Below, piece by piece: positions 55,277 to 64,000 of a DNA stretch of 64,000 nucleotides. The notes beneath the pieces are model-generated. The model was not told the DNA's origin, made no database searches, and saw only the letters and a program-made list of their open reading frames with translations. The DNA lies in NCBI GenBank assembly GCA_902809825.1, contig LR778114.1:1426001-1490000 (forward strand), given 5' to 3'. A program made the translations under genes and the position numbers. Position 1 is the stretch's first letter, and each line of letters starts with the position of its first letter. The stretch is from Candidatus Hydrogenisulfobacillus filiaventi (GTDB taxonomy: Bacteria; Bacillota; Sulfobacillia; Sulfobacillales; R501).

Positions 55277-57697
55277 CTAACCCTGGGGCAAGGTCTGATT
55301 GCCCGGGCCCCCGCCCTGCCCCGTGCTGTTGGGCGGGGGCGGGGGAGGGACCGCGCCCGGCTGACAGCTCCGCGTCGGGGCCCAGTAGCGGGAATCCCAG
55401 GGCTTGGGCACGCCGGGATGCCAGTCGGGCTCCCGCTTCAGGAACACACTAGTGATGTAGGGGCCGCAGCCCGGCTGCCAGAGGCGATCGGGCTGGGCTG
55501 CCGAGACCTTGACCGGATAATGGGTGTCGCCGAAGGTGGTCGGCTGGGTGCCGTCGATAAACCACGCCCCCTCCACATCCTGGGGCGGCGTGTAGGGTCC
55601 CGCCAGCTGCCCGGAGGTGATGCTCACATTGGGCACGTACACCATTCCGGAGGGCCGGGGGAAATGCTCCACCGGCAGGTTGAGCCGGCTGTCCACCTGC
55701 TCCATGATGGTCTGCCAGATGGGACCGGCCGCGGTGGCACCGAACGCGGGGCCCGCGCCGGACAGGGTATAGGGCTGGGGGACGTTGCCGCGGATGTCCC
55801 CTTCCCAGACGGCGCACACCAGCTGCGGGGTAAAGCCCACGAACCAGGCATTGGTCTCGTTGTTGTCGGTGCCGGTCTTGCCGCCGGCGGGACGGCCGAT
55901 ACCCAGGGCATAGCCGGTGGTGAGGTTGGCAGCCCCGCCCGGGCCGAACCCGGGCAGGGGATGGGGATCCAGCACCCGCTCCAGCATCTTGTCCATCACG
56001 TAGGCCACCTGCGGGCTGAACTCGGCCTGCCCGTGCGGCTGGTCCTGGAAGATGACCGCCCCGTAGGGGTTGACCACCTTGGTTACAAAGATGGGCTGCA
56101 TGCGGACGCCGCTGTTGGCAAAGGTGGCATAGGCCTGGGTCATCTCCGCCACCGTCACCGGGGTGCCGATGGCCAGCCCCACTCCCCGGTTCTGGACCTC
56201 CTGCGGGGAAATCCGGATCCCGAACTTGGTGCGGGCGAAGTTGACCCCGTAGTTGACGCCGATGTCATGCAACAGGTGCACCGCCACATCGTTATCGGAG
56301 ATGCCGAGTGCATCGCGCAAGGTCATGTAGCCCCGGTAGATGTGGTCGTCGTTCTGCGGCCACCAGGCCTGCCCGTCCACGTTGCGGAAAATGGGCACAT
56401 CCTGGATGACCGACATCTGGGTGTAACCCTTGGCAATGGCCGGGGTATACTCCAGCAGCGGCTTGATGGAGGACCCCGAATCCCGGGTGGCGTCAAACGC
56501 CCAGTCCGCCCCATCGCTGATGGTGGGGGTGCGGCCGCCGATGACGGCCAGCACGTAGCCGGTGTGGGGGTTCTCCACCATCACCGCCGCCTGGCGGTGG
56601 GGGTTGGACCCGAAATTGACGTTCATCCAATGGTCCACCGCGGCCTGGGCGATGTTGTACACCGTCGGATTGAGGGTGGTGTAGATCTTGAGGCCGCCGT
56701 TGAAAATTTCGTTGTAAGGGATGTGCTCCTGCGTGGCCAGGTAATGGATGACATGCTGGATGAACCAGGGATAGGGATAAAGGGTGCCCCCTTGCTGGCT
56801 CAGGGTTCCGGCATGGAAATCCAGCGGCTCCTGGTACGCTGCCTGGGCCTGGGCCGCGGTGATGTACCCGTACCGCACCATGGCATCCAGCACCTGCAGC
56901 TGCCGTTGCTTGGCCAGCTTGAGATTGGTCAGGGGGTCGTACAACGAGGGCGCCTGCGGCAGGCCGGCCAGCATGGCGGCCTGGGCCAGGTCCAGCTGCG
57001 AAGGCGGAATCCCGAAGTAGGACTCCGAGGCGGCGTAGATCCCGTTGGCCCCGTTACCGAAGTAGACCTCATTCAGATACATGTCCAGGATCTGGGGCTT
57101 ACTGTACAACCGGGCCAGTTCAAGCCCGATGATGAACTCCTGCAGCTTGCGGGTCAGGGTTTTCTTATCACTGAGATACAGGTCCTTGGCCAGCTGTTCG
57201 GTAATGGTACTGGCCCCCTGCACAGGCGCCCGGTGAATCAGGTCGACGATGGTGGCCCGGATGATGGACCGCAGGTCGAACCCCGGGTTGGAGTAGAAGT
57301 TGTGGTCCTCAATCGCCACAATGGCGTGCTGCATCACCGGGGCGATCCGGCTGAGCGGCACATCCACCCGGTTGGTGCTGCCGTGAAGGGTGGCCACCGG
57401 CTGCCCGTACACGTCGTAGACCACGCTGTCCTGGCCCATGTCCCCGGCCGCCACCAGCTGCTGCACCGAGGGAAGGGTTTGCCAGGCTCGTACCACCGTG
57501 TAGGCCGCAGCGCCCCCGCCGACCAGGAGCACCCCCAGCGCCGCCAGCAGGGCCGCCCGGCCCCAGTGGATCCGCCGGCGCCGCCGGCCGGCCGGGTTGC
57601 CGGGGGGAGGGGTATGCACCTGCGGCAGCTTGCGGCCGCAGAAGCGGCAATACTGGGACCCCGGACTATTTTCCTGACCGCATCGCGGGCAGCGCAC
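55277..57697 (-). CDS. class A penicillin-binding protein with an N-terminal zinc ribbon
   Basis: 806 residues. Residues 3-20 form a zinc ribbon (CPRCGQ...CRFCG), then a basic stretch and one membrane helix (about 47-70), a GT51 transglycosylase domain with [12 protein letters not shown] at 130-141, and a transpeptidase with SGSSIKP (SxxK), SDND and GGKTGT. The C-terminal end is proline/glutamine-rich. It polymerises and cross-links peptidoglycan. The zinc ribbon on the cytoplasmic side is not usual for PBP1a/PBP2c. GAGGTGAGG precedes the GTG at 57697. Confidence 0.94.
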   Translation of the reverse strand: MRCPRCGQENSPGSQYCRFCGRKLPQVHTPPPGNPAGRRRRRIHWGRAALLAALGVLLVGGGAAAYTVVRAWQTLPSVQQLVAAGDMGQDSVVYDVYGQPVATLHGSTNRVDVPLSRIAPVMQHAIVAIEDHNFYSNPGFDLRSIIRATIVDLIHRAPVQGASTITEQLAKDLYLSDKKTLTRKLQEFIIGLELARLYSKPQILDMYLNEVYFGNGANGIYAASESYFGIPPSQLDLAQAAMLAGLPQAPSLYDPLTNLKLAKQRQLQVLDAMVRYGYITAAQAQAAYQEPLDFHAGTLSQQGGTLYPYPWFIQHVIHYLATQEHIPYNEIFNGGLKIYTTLNPTVYNIAQAAVDHWMNVNFGSNPHRQAAVMVENPHTGYVLAVIGGRTPTISDGADWAFDATRDSGSSIKPLLEYTPAIAKGYTQMSVIQDVPIFRNVDGQAWWPQNDDHIYRGYMTLRDALGISDNDVAVHLLHDIGVNYGVNFARTKFGIRISPQEVQNRGVGLAIGTPVTVAEMTQAYATFANSGVRMQPIFVTKVVNPYGAVIFQDQPHGQAEFSPQVAYVMDKMLERVLDPHPLPGFGPGGAANLTTGYALGIGRPAGGKTGTDNNETNAWFVGFTPQLVCAVWEGDIRGNVPQPYTLSGAGPAFGATAAGPIWQTIMEQVDSRLNLPVEHFPRPSGMVYVPNVSITSGQLAGPYTPPQDVEGAWFIDGTQPTTFGDTHYPVKVSAAQPDRLWQPGCGPYITSVFLKREPDWHPGVPKPWDSRYWAPTRSCQPGAVPPPPPPNSTGQGGGPGNQTLPQG

Positions 57698-57735
57698 ACC
57701 CTCACCTCATTCAGCTCAGCTGCGAACCGGAGTGC

Positions 57736-58239
57736 CTACTCCCGGCCGCCAGGCCGGACAAAGCGGGCAGCCTCCATCAACACCAGTCCAAACGCTATCC
57801 ACTCCAGGCCGGTTACCGGGCGCGCGATCCCCCACAGGAACCCGGCCACGGCAAACACCAGAGCGCCGGCAAACAGGACCCGGTCGAGCGTCAGGGCCGC
57901 CCGCCAGGTCTCCCACTCCCGGCGCGGCAGCCGCCCGGCGGCGCGGCCCGCGAGCCACCCCGCTGGATCCTCCTCCGCCCCGGCATCCGCCGGGTCGGCG
58001 TCCCCCCCGGCGCCCGGCGGGGCAGGGGTGCCGGCCGGACCGGCATCGCCCCGCCCCGGACCCCCGGACGGTCGCGGTGCGGCGGAGGCGTCCGCCGCCG
58101 GCGGCGCGACGGCAGCCGCCGCCGGTGCCGCTACCGGCGGCGGAGGCGGCTCCAGGGTCCGCAGTCCGAGCGCGTGCCCGCAAAACGGGCAGAACCGGCT
58201 GTCATCAGGCACTTCGCGGTGACAAAACCCGCATTGCAT
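57736..58239 (-). CDS. zinc-ribbon membrane protein, function unknown
   Basis: 167 residues. The N terminus holds a zinc ribbon, [25 protein letters not shown], followed by a long alanine/proline-rich linker (about 30-95) and two hydrophobic segments near the C terminus ([19 protein letters not shown] and [16 protein letters not shown]). It precedes the zinc-ribbon penicillin-binding protein by 38 bases on the same strand, so the two are likely co-expressed. No family name is known to me. Ribosome site is unremarkable. Confidence 0.75.
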   Translation of the reverse strand: MQCGFCHREVPDDSRFCPFCGHALGLRTLEPPPPPVAAPAAAAVAPPAADASAAPRPSGGPGRGDAGPAGTPAPPGAGGDADPADAGAEEDPAGWLAGRAAGRLPRREWETWRAALTLDRVLFAGALVFAVAGFLWGIARPVTGLEWIAFGLVLMEAARFVRPGGRE

Positions 58240-58300
58240 GCGTATCGGGCGCTCCCTCTCCAAACCGCGCTCCAGGCCGGACGGGACACAATCAACCCTC

Positions 58301-58328
58301 ATTGTAACATAGCCCCCGGACGGCCCAA
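58301..58328 (-). promoter_or_regulatory. promoter of the zinc-ribbon/PBP pair
   Basis: TTGGGC (58323-58328), 16-base spacer, TACAAT (58301-58306) with an extended TGT. Start near 58294. Confidence 0.6.
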
Positions 58329-58337
58329 GGACGCAGC

Positions 58338-58367
58338 GGCGGCGGCAGGCACCCGCCTGCCGCCGCC
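58338..58367 (-). terminator. strong hairpin downstream of cbbR
   Basis: A 13-bp perfect stem GGCGGCGGCAGGC/GCCTGCCGCCGCC with a four-base loop, 21 bases past the cbbR stop. No U tract follows, so factor-dependent termination is likely. Confidence 0.55.
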
Positions 58368-58388
58368 AGGAGTCCCCATCCGCCCCGG

Positions 58389-59330
58389 TTAACCGGGCTG
58401 GCGGGGCAGGACCTCTGCCACCGTCCCCTCCTGTCCGGCCAGGAGAAAGGATTTGAACAGCCGAGCCGGCGGGGGCAGGAAGCGGTTCCGCACTTCCACT
58501 ACCTGCCAGGTGCGCAGGCGGGGAAAGCCCTGCACATCCAGCACCACCAGCCGTCCGGCCTCCAGTTCCAAGGCGATGGCCCGCCGGGGAATGACGGCAA
58601 TGCCCAGGCCGTTGGCCACCGCCTGTTTGATGGCGCTGTTGCTGCCCAGTTCCATCCCCGCCCGGAGGCGGACCCCGGCCTCGGCAAAAAAGCGTTCCGC
58701 GGTGGCGCGGGTGCCCGACCCGGGCTCCCGCAGGAGAAACGTCTCCTGCTCCAGTTCCTGCAGCGGGATCCGGTGCTGCCCGGCCAGACGGTGATCCGGC
58801 CCCGCGATCACCACCAGCTCATTGACCAGAAAGGGGGTAGCGACCAGTTCGTCTGCCTGTTCGGGCACCTGGCCGATGACGGCCAGATCCTCCCGCAGCA
58901 ATAACCGCTCGACGGCAGCCGTGCGGTTGGTCACCTCAAGGCTGATGGCGATGCCGGGATGCAACCGGCGGAAGGAACCCAGGTAGGCGGGGACGACATA
59001 CACCCCGGCGGTGGTATCGGCTGCCACCTCCAGCCGTCCTTCCTGGCCGCCGGCCAGGACGCGCATGGCCTCCACGGTTTCATCCAGGAGGGCAAAGATC
59101 CGCTGGCTGTAATGCAGCAGGCGCTCACCGGCTTCGGTCAGGACGATGCGGCGGCCCACCTTCTCGAAAAGGGGCAGACCCAGCTGCCGCTCAAGGTTCT
59201 TGATATGGATGGAGACGGCCGGCTGGCTCACAATCATGTCCTCGGCGGCCCGGGAGAAGCTCATGCGCCGGGCCACAGTCTGGAAGATCCGCAGTTGATG
59301 CAGGCTGAAGGCATCCTCCGGCCGGTTCAT
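58389..59330 (-). CDS. cbbR: LysR-type regulator, CbbR-like
   Basis: 313 residues. The N-terminal winged helix reads FSLHQLRIFQTVARRMSFSRAAEDMIVSQPAVSIHIKNLERQLGLPLFEKVGRR; the effector domain has GSNSAIKQAVANGLGIAVIP. Its closest context is the RuBisCO operon, so CbbR is the natural call; CbbR proteins bind metabolites of the cycle. The ATG at 59330 overlaps the end of the preceding gene by four bases. Here it is the last gene of the operon, not divergent as is usual. Confidence 0.85.
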   Translation of the reverse strand: MNRPEDAFSLHQLRIFQTVARRMSFSRAAEDMIVSQPAVSIHIKNLERQLGLPLFEKVGRRIVLTEAGERLLHYSQRIFALLDETVEAMRVLAGGQEGRLEVAADTTAGVYVVPAYLGSFRRLHPGIAISLEVTNRTAAVERLLLREDLAVIGQVPEQADELVATPFLVNELVVIAGPDHRLAGQHRIPLQELEQETFLLREPGSGTRATAERFFAEAGVRLRAGMELGSNSAIKQAVANGLGIAVIPRRAIALELEAGRLVVLDVQGFPRLRTWQVVEVRNRFLPPPARLFKSFLLAGQEGTVAEVLPRQPG

Positions 59331-60301
59331 CCGCCCCACTCCCATTCCGCCTCCGGGCCGTCCTCCTCCAAGGGGACCTCGGGGTGCATGCGGATCACCA
59401 GCGCGACCCGCCCCACGGCCTCCCCGCCCTCCCCGGAGGCCGCCTTCCCCACCTCCCAGGTCCCGGCCCGGGCCACCAGCACCGGCCCCGCGCCAGCTCC
59501 GTTGGGGGGTGGTGCGGTCTCCACCACCAGCAGCGCCTCCCGCCCGGGCCCGCACGGCCCAAAGCCGGCCGGACAGGGCACCGCCAGCGGACGCTGCAAG
59601 GCCTGAAGCTCCGGCCAGGGCGGCAAGGCCAGGTACGTTCCCTCCGGCACCGTCGCCAGCCCCCCCGGCGGCAACAACGGCACCGGCTCCGGTCCGGGGA
59701 CGGGCCGGTAGGGCACCAGGCGGGGCGCAGCCGGGGCGCCGGACCACGCCCGTACCGCCACCTGCGGCCGGACCGGTCCGGCAGGCGCTTCCAGGGCGGC
59801 CGCGTCCGGTCCGGCATAGGCCTCCGCCTCCGCCCGGTAGCGGGCGCGCATGCCGGGGTCCGGATGGGCCGCCGCCTGGCGCCAGCGGCGCCGGGCCAGT
59901 TCAGTACCCGGCCGGCAGCCTCCCGGCGGACGTCCCCGGCGCCGGCAGTCCTTTAAGGCCTGAACCAGCTCCTCCACCGGCACGCCGCGGAAACGCCGCG
60001 CCGCCAGAAACCGGGCCGCCGCCTCCCGTTCCGGGACGGCCAGCTCCCGCAGCTGATACAGAGCCCCGACCGCGTCCTCCGCCTCCAGCGCCCGGCGCTC
60101 CTCGACCGCCCAGCGGCTGGTGTCGAGGCTTTCCAGCACCAGGAGGGCTGTGGTCCATTCGCGGAGCAGCCCGGCCCCCACCCCCAACTCGCCGGCCACC
60201 CGGTCGGCCGGCACCCCCCCGGCCAGAACCGCCTGCAGGCGGCGCACCCGCGCCGGCCAGGAGCGTGCGCCCAGGACCTCCGTCACCCACGCCTCCGGCA
60301 T
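59327..60301 (-). CDS. unknown protein in the RuBisCO operon, 324 aa
   Basis: I do not recognise this protein. Residues 1-130 are helical and contain a helix-turn-helix-like segment VPADRVAGELGVGAGLLREWTTAL (about 29-52), reminiscent of ParB-type or transposon-regulator folds. The middle (about 130-200) is arginine/alanine-rich. The C-terminal 120 residues are beta-rich, proline-rich and acidic at the end. It has no Walker motif, so it is not CbbX. It lies between cbbS and cbbR, overlapping cbbR by four bases. The ATG at 60301 is preceded by GGGGAGGG at six bases. Confidence 0.75.
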   Translation of the reverse strand: MPEAWVTEVLGARSWPARVRRLQAVLAGGVPADRVAGELGVGAGLLREWTTALLVLESLDTSRWAVEERRALEAEDAVGALYQLRELAVPEREAAARFLAARRFRGVPVEELVQALKDCRRRGRPPGGCRPGTELARRRWRQAAAHPDPGMRARYRAEAEAYAGPDAAALEAPAGPVRPQVAVRAWSGAPAAPRLVPYRPVPGPEPVPLLPPGGLATVPEGTYLALPPWPELQALQRPLAVPCPAGFGPCGPGREALLVVETAPPPNGAGAGPVLVARAGTWEVGKAASGEGGEAVGRVALVIRMHPEVPLEEDGPEAEWEWGG

Positions 60302-60347
60302 CGTCATCCCTCCCCGGTTCCTGCCCCGTTCGGCCGATACCGGCAAA

Positions 60348-60370
60348 GGCCCGGGGCCGTCCCCCGGGCC
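60348..60370 (-). terminator. hairpin between cbbS and the unknown gene
   Basis: Nine-base-pair perfect stem GGCCCGGGG/CCCCGGGCC with a five-base loop, then TTTGCC, 13 bases past the cbbS stop. It probably attenuates or processes the transcript, lowering the downstream genes compared with cbbLS. Confidence 0.55.
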
Positions 60371-60383
60371 CTTCCCGCCCGAT

Positions 60384-60710
60384 TCAGCGGCCAGCATCCG
60401 GCCAGTGGGCCACAAAACTCACCGCCTGCCCCTGGCGTATGGGATCGTAGCCATTGATTTTGATGTACTGGTCCGGAAAGGCCTTGCGGCAGGCCTCGAA
60501 CTCCAGCCAGACTGCGGCCGCATCCTTCACGTCGAACATGGGCAATCCCCACATGCGCCAGAACAGATTCCGGGGGCTCGGGTCGTCGGTATACTCGACG
60601 CTGACCACGTAGCCCTGATCCAGGATCCACTGCAGCTGGTCACGAATCTGCTCATCCGTCAGCGGGGGAAGGAAGGCAAAGGTCCCCTGCTGCACCGTCC
60701 GTAACTCCAC
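60384..60710 (-). CDS. cbbS: RuBisCO small subunit, red-type without the C-terminal hairpin
   Basis: 108 residues. The order TVQQGTFAFLPPLTDEQIRDQLQWILDQGYVVSVEYTDDPSPRNLFWRMWGLPMFD and YIKINGYDP matches red-type (form IC/ID) small subunits, with the short loop between the first strands. Those proteins normally continue for 25-40 residues as a beta-hairpin; here the chain ends right after the core, at VSFVAHWPDAGR. No frameshifted continuation is seen downstream. GTG at 60710 has GGAGGCGG upstream. It follows cbbL by 65 bases. Confidence 0.93.
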   Translation of the reverse strand: MELRTVQQGTFAFLPPLTDEQIRDQLQWILDQGYVVSVEYTDDPSPRNLFWRMWGLPMFDVKDAAAVWLEFEACRKAFPDQYIKINGYDPIRQGQAVSFVAHWPDAGR

Positions 60711-60775
60711 GCTATCCGCCTCCTTTTCGCCCCTGCGGCCGGCCGTCGGCCGTACGGGCAGCCAGGCCTTCCGCC

Positions 60776-62269
<1,494 letters not shown>

Positions 62270-62342
62270 TTACCCTGAGGGTAGCGCCCCGCCGGGGGGA
62301 AGACTAATACAAATACTTTCGGTGATATATAAGGCGTATTTT

Positions 62343-62389
62343 ATGTCACATACATACATAAATTACCAATTATACTTATCATGTCACAT
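62343..62389. repeat. direct repeat ATGTCACAT in the cbbL upstream region
   Basis: Two identical nine-base copies at 62343-62351 and 62381-62389, 38 bases apart start to start. They may be sites for a regulator of cbbLS. Confidence 0.6.
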
Positions 62390-62392
62390 TCA

Positions 62393-62412
62393 ACACGATA
62401 TTAACGTCGTGT
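62393..62412. promoter_or_regulatory. inverted repeat, candidate CbbR operator
   Basis: ACACGA (62393-62398), eight bases, TCGTGT (62407-62412), a 6-bp perfect palindrome. LysR proteins bind such interrupted dyads; it is about 180 bases before cbbL. Confidence 0.5.
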
Positions 62413-62512
62413 GTCAACCCCCGGCCCCGGCTGGCCCGGCCAGGGGCTTCGGCCGGACCCGCACCGGCCACCCGGCCTGTCCCCTCCGCACCCCGCCCCA
62501 TACCCGTCCGGG

Positions 62513-62541
62513 TTGTCGCGTATGAACCATCATGTTATGGT
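62513..62541 (+). promoter_or_regulatory. promoter candidate of the winged-helix gene
   Basis: TTGTCG (62513-62518), 17-base spacer, TATGGT (62536-62541), with start near 62549 and the GTG at 62577. Confidence 0.45.
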
Positions 62542-62576
62542 GTTCTGGGATAGCCTTACCCTGAGGAGGGACCCGG

Positions 62577-62915
62577 GTGGCCGGAACTGCCGCGCTGAAG
62601 CGTGAGACGGGCTGGACCTTCCTGACCAATCATTCGCACGTGTTAATCTGTCTGGCCCGCAATCCCGAACTGCGGACGCGGGATCTGGCGGCCATGGTCG
62701 GCATCACGGAGCGGGCAGTGCAGCGGATTGTGGCCGACCTGGTCGCGGAGGGCTTCCTCACCCGGGAGCGGGTCGGCCGCCGCAACCGGTACCGGGTGCA
62801 TGCCGACCGCCACCTCCGTCATCCGGTGGAATTTGAGGCCACGGTGGGGGCCCTCCTGGCCCTGGTCGGCACCCCCACCGCCGTCCCGACGGCCGGGGAT
62901 GCCGGCGGCCGGTAA
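62577..62915 (+). CDS. winged-helix transcriptional regulator
   Basis: 112 residues. The helix-turn-helix LRTRDLAAMVGITERAVQRIVADLVAEGFLTRERVGRRNRYRV with its wing is complete; the N terminus is GWTFLTNHSHVLICLARNP. It resembles a MarR/ArsR-type family widely distributed in bacteria. The C-terminal 40 residues are alanine/valine-rich. GAGGAGGGACC precedes the GTG. It is divergent from cbbL and could control either side. Confidence 0.85.
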   Translation: MAGTAALKRETGWTFLTNHSHVLICLARNPELRTRDLAAMVGITERAVQRIVADLVAEGFLTRERVGRRNRYRVHADRHLRHPVEFEATVGALLALVGTPTAVPTAGDAGGR

Positions 62916-63231
62916 GCCCCTGCGCCCCGGGCCCTGCCCGGACGCCCTGGGACCGGTCCCGTCCGCGGGCCCCGCGGCCGGCTGCACCGCCCCCGCAAGG
63001 CCGGTCCGCTGCCCCCCCGCAATGCCCGGCCCTTCCGCCCCTGTTGACCCGGCCGGCGCCGTATAAGCCGCCCTTTAGACCACGGTTAAAAACCCGAATT
63101 GGCCCCCCCGCCAGCGGGCCGTTTACCATGAATCCGGCCGCACCGCCGGCTCCCCCGCTTCCAGGCCCGCTGTCCCCGCCGGCGGTGCGCCGGGTCCCGC
63201 AGCCATGGATTGCCGGAAAGGGATGAACCGC
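62916..63231 (+). other. intergenic region after the winged-helix gene
   Basis: 316 bases, GC-rich. I see no gene or RNA. TTGACC at about 63042 with TATAAG twelve bases later is too close for a normal promoter. The last bases hold the ribosome site of the Dabb gene. Confidence 0.5.
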
Positions 63232-63528
63232 ATGATTCACCATCTCATCGTCTTCAACACCCGCCCCGATGTGCCGGAGGCCGTCTGCCATGACATGGCG
63301 TCCAGGGCGCGGGAGGTGTTAACCCGTATCCCCGGCGTCCGCGGGGTCTCCTTCGGGGTCGCCGACGCCCCCCAGCCGGCGTACCGCTACCTGCTGGTGG
63401 TGGAATTCGCCCATCAGGACGTCATCCGCTCGTACCGGGACCACCCCCTCCATGGAACCTTCGCGGATCACATGTTCCGGCCGTTGGCGGTGGATCCCAT
63501 CACCATGGATTACCGGATGGTGGTTTAA
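63232..63528 (+). CDS. Dabb (stress-responsive alpha/beta barrel) domain protein
   Basis: 98 residues of the dimeric ferredoxin-like Dabb fold: MIHHLIVFNTRPDVPE, LTRIPGVRGVSFG, YRYLLVVEFAHQDVIRSYRDHPLHGTFADHMFRPL and the end IDYxM-like TMDYRMVV. Such proteins are found near carbon-metabolism genes and are of unknown enzymatic role. ATG at 63232 has GGAAAGGG nine bases upstream; an ATG three codons earlier abuts the ribosome site. It is followed by a class II aldolase. Confidence 0.85.
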   Translation: MIHHLIVFNTRPDVPEAVCHDMASRAREVLTRIPGVRGVSFGVADAPQPAYRYLLVVEFAHQDVIRSYRDHPLHGTFADHMFRPLAVDPITMDYRMVV

Positions 63529-63547
63529 CCGGAAGGAGCACGACCGG

Positions 63548-64000
63548 ATGAGCCTGGTGAACGGGATCGCCATGCTGGCACAGGCCCGGGCCCGCGGGTA
63601 CGCGGTCGGGGCCTTCGACGTCATCAACCCGGAGTTTCTGGCCGGCGCGATGGAAGGAGTGACGGCCGCCCGGGCGCCGGTACTCCTCAGCCTGGCGGAA
63701 ATGCACCTCGATTATGTCGACCGGGAAGGGTTTGCGCCCGCCCTCCGGCGGGCGGCGGAAACCGCGCCGGTGCCCGTCGCGGTTCATCTGGACCACGGCA
63801 GCCGGCTGGATACCCTCGCACGGGCCTTGGCGGCGGGCTTCACCAGCGTCATGTTTGACGGCTCCCGCCTGCCGTACGCGGAAAACCTCCGTCTCACCCG
63901 CGAGGCGGTCCGCAGGGCCCATGCGGCGGGCGCGGCCCTGGAAGCCGAACTGGGCCAGGTTTGCGGCCATGAGGAAGCGACCGGGGAACCCGGACCCGGC
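63548..64000 (+). CDS. class II fructose-bisphosphate aldolase family protein (partial)
   Basis: 151 residues visible to the right edge. AVGAFDVINPEFLAGAMEG, the zinc/substrate segment VPVAVHLDHGS, GFTSVMFDGSRLPYAENL and EAELGQV identify the class II aldolase family, which includes Fba, GatY and KbaY. In this place a Calvin cycle role (fructose or sedoheptulose bisphosphate) is likely. GGAAGGAGCACGACCGG precedes the ATG. The C-terminal part lies beyond the window. Confidence 0.9.
   Translation, partial: MSLVNGIAMLAQARARGYAVGAFDVINPEFLAGAMEGVTAARAPVLLSLAEMHLDYVDREGFAPALRRAAETAPVPVAVHLDHGSRLDTLARALAAGFTSVMFDGSRLPYAENLRLTREAVRRAHAAGAALEAELGQVCGHEEATGEPGPG

Larger units (their letters stand above)
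62300..62420. promoter_or_regulatory. AT-rich control region of the RuBisCO operon
   Basis: Unlike its surroundings this stretch is clearly AT-rich. It holds TATAAT-like hexamers on the minus strand (one at 62369-62374) but no single convincing -35. It contains a direct repeat and an inverted repeat, listed separately. It is bounded on the other side by the divergent winged-helix gene. Confidence 0.7.

Noticed and set aside
54725-58222. 1165-codon open frame on the plus strand opposite spoVS and the PBP
   Set aside because: Same reason; the opposite strand holds clear spoVS, PBP and zinc-ribbon genes.
59327-60301. CbbX or CbbQ activase
   Set aside because: No Walker A or B motif and no AAA+ pattern; the protein is left as unknown.
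63042-63070. Promoter of the Dabb gene, TTGACC with TATAAG
   Set aside because: Spacer of only twelve bases is too short.

Overview
The window is a GC-rich (about 70 percent GC) chromosomal segment of a Gram-positive, apparently endospore-forming member of the Bacillota. The phylum call rests on CodY with its classical neighbours (topA-trmFO-xerC-hslV-hslU-codY), the ylxM-ffh-rpsP-rimM-trmD-rplS-lepB-rbgA-rnhB block, HemQ, SpoVS, SpoVR and PrkA/YhbH, and a proline T-box. High GC, a red-type RuBisCO operon with CbbR and a secreted copper protein suggest an autotrophic, possibly acidophilic or thermophilic Sulfobacillus-like lineage. That placement is inference. I saw no insertion sequence, prophage, CRISPR array, rRNA or tRNA.

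Layout. 1-6.2 kb: an M16 peptidase cut by the left edge, a small unknown gene, and the sporulation/stress operon yhbH-spoVR-prkA on the minus strand with an unusually long leader. 6.9-13.5 kb: PEP carboxylase, PhoU, a divergent ThyX, and proB-proA behind a T-box. 13.5-21.1 kb: GalT-like enzyme, VIT1-type metal transporter, Toprim protein, ammonium transporter, HemQ, ferredoxin-NADP reductase and an orphan NuoF-like flavoprotein. 21.3-29.3 kb: PilZ, MaoC and CoA-binding genes in one overlapping run, a hydrolase, a lipoprotein, a stand-alone archaeal-type ThrRS editing domain, a diiron protein, a frameshifted cupredoxin, an SDR enzyme, a zinc ribbon and an AI-2E family permease. 29.4-37.4 kb: MurJ, trehalose synthesis (otsA-otsB), a Bax-inhibitor-1 protein, an acyl-CoA synthetase and a Wzx-like flippase. 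37.4-55.1 kb: a long minus-strand housekeeping series running from spoVS and smc to codY. 55.3-58.2 kb: a class A penicillin-binding protein with a zinc-ribbon N terminus and a second zinc-ribbon membrane protein. 58.4-64 kb: the carbon-fixation locus, with cbbL-cbbS-unknown-cbbR on the minus strand and, divergently, a winged-helix regulator, a Dabb protein and a class II aldolase cut by the right edge.

How the genes fit together. RuBisCO and the aldolase supply the Calvin cycle; PEP carboxylase adds anaplerotic carbon. Ffh, FtsY and LepB form the secretion route, and Smc and TopA maintain the chromosome. YhbH, SpoVR, PrkA, SpoVS and the trehalose genes point to sporulation and desiccation or heat stress. 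Several promoters sit directly on the stop codon of the preceding gene (galT/proB, rnhB/topA, trmD/rplS, ftsY/ylxM), so some tight gene series probably have internal re-initiation. Two genes (cupredoxin and xerC) are each broken by one extra base in a G/C homopolymer.

The most unusual signals are the RuBisCO operon (a red-type large subunit, a small subunit lacking the C-terminal hairpin, and an unrecognised 324-residue protein where cbbX is often found), the free-standing ThrRS-type editing domain, and the zinc-ribbon penicillin-binding protein pair.
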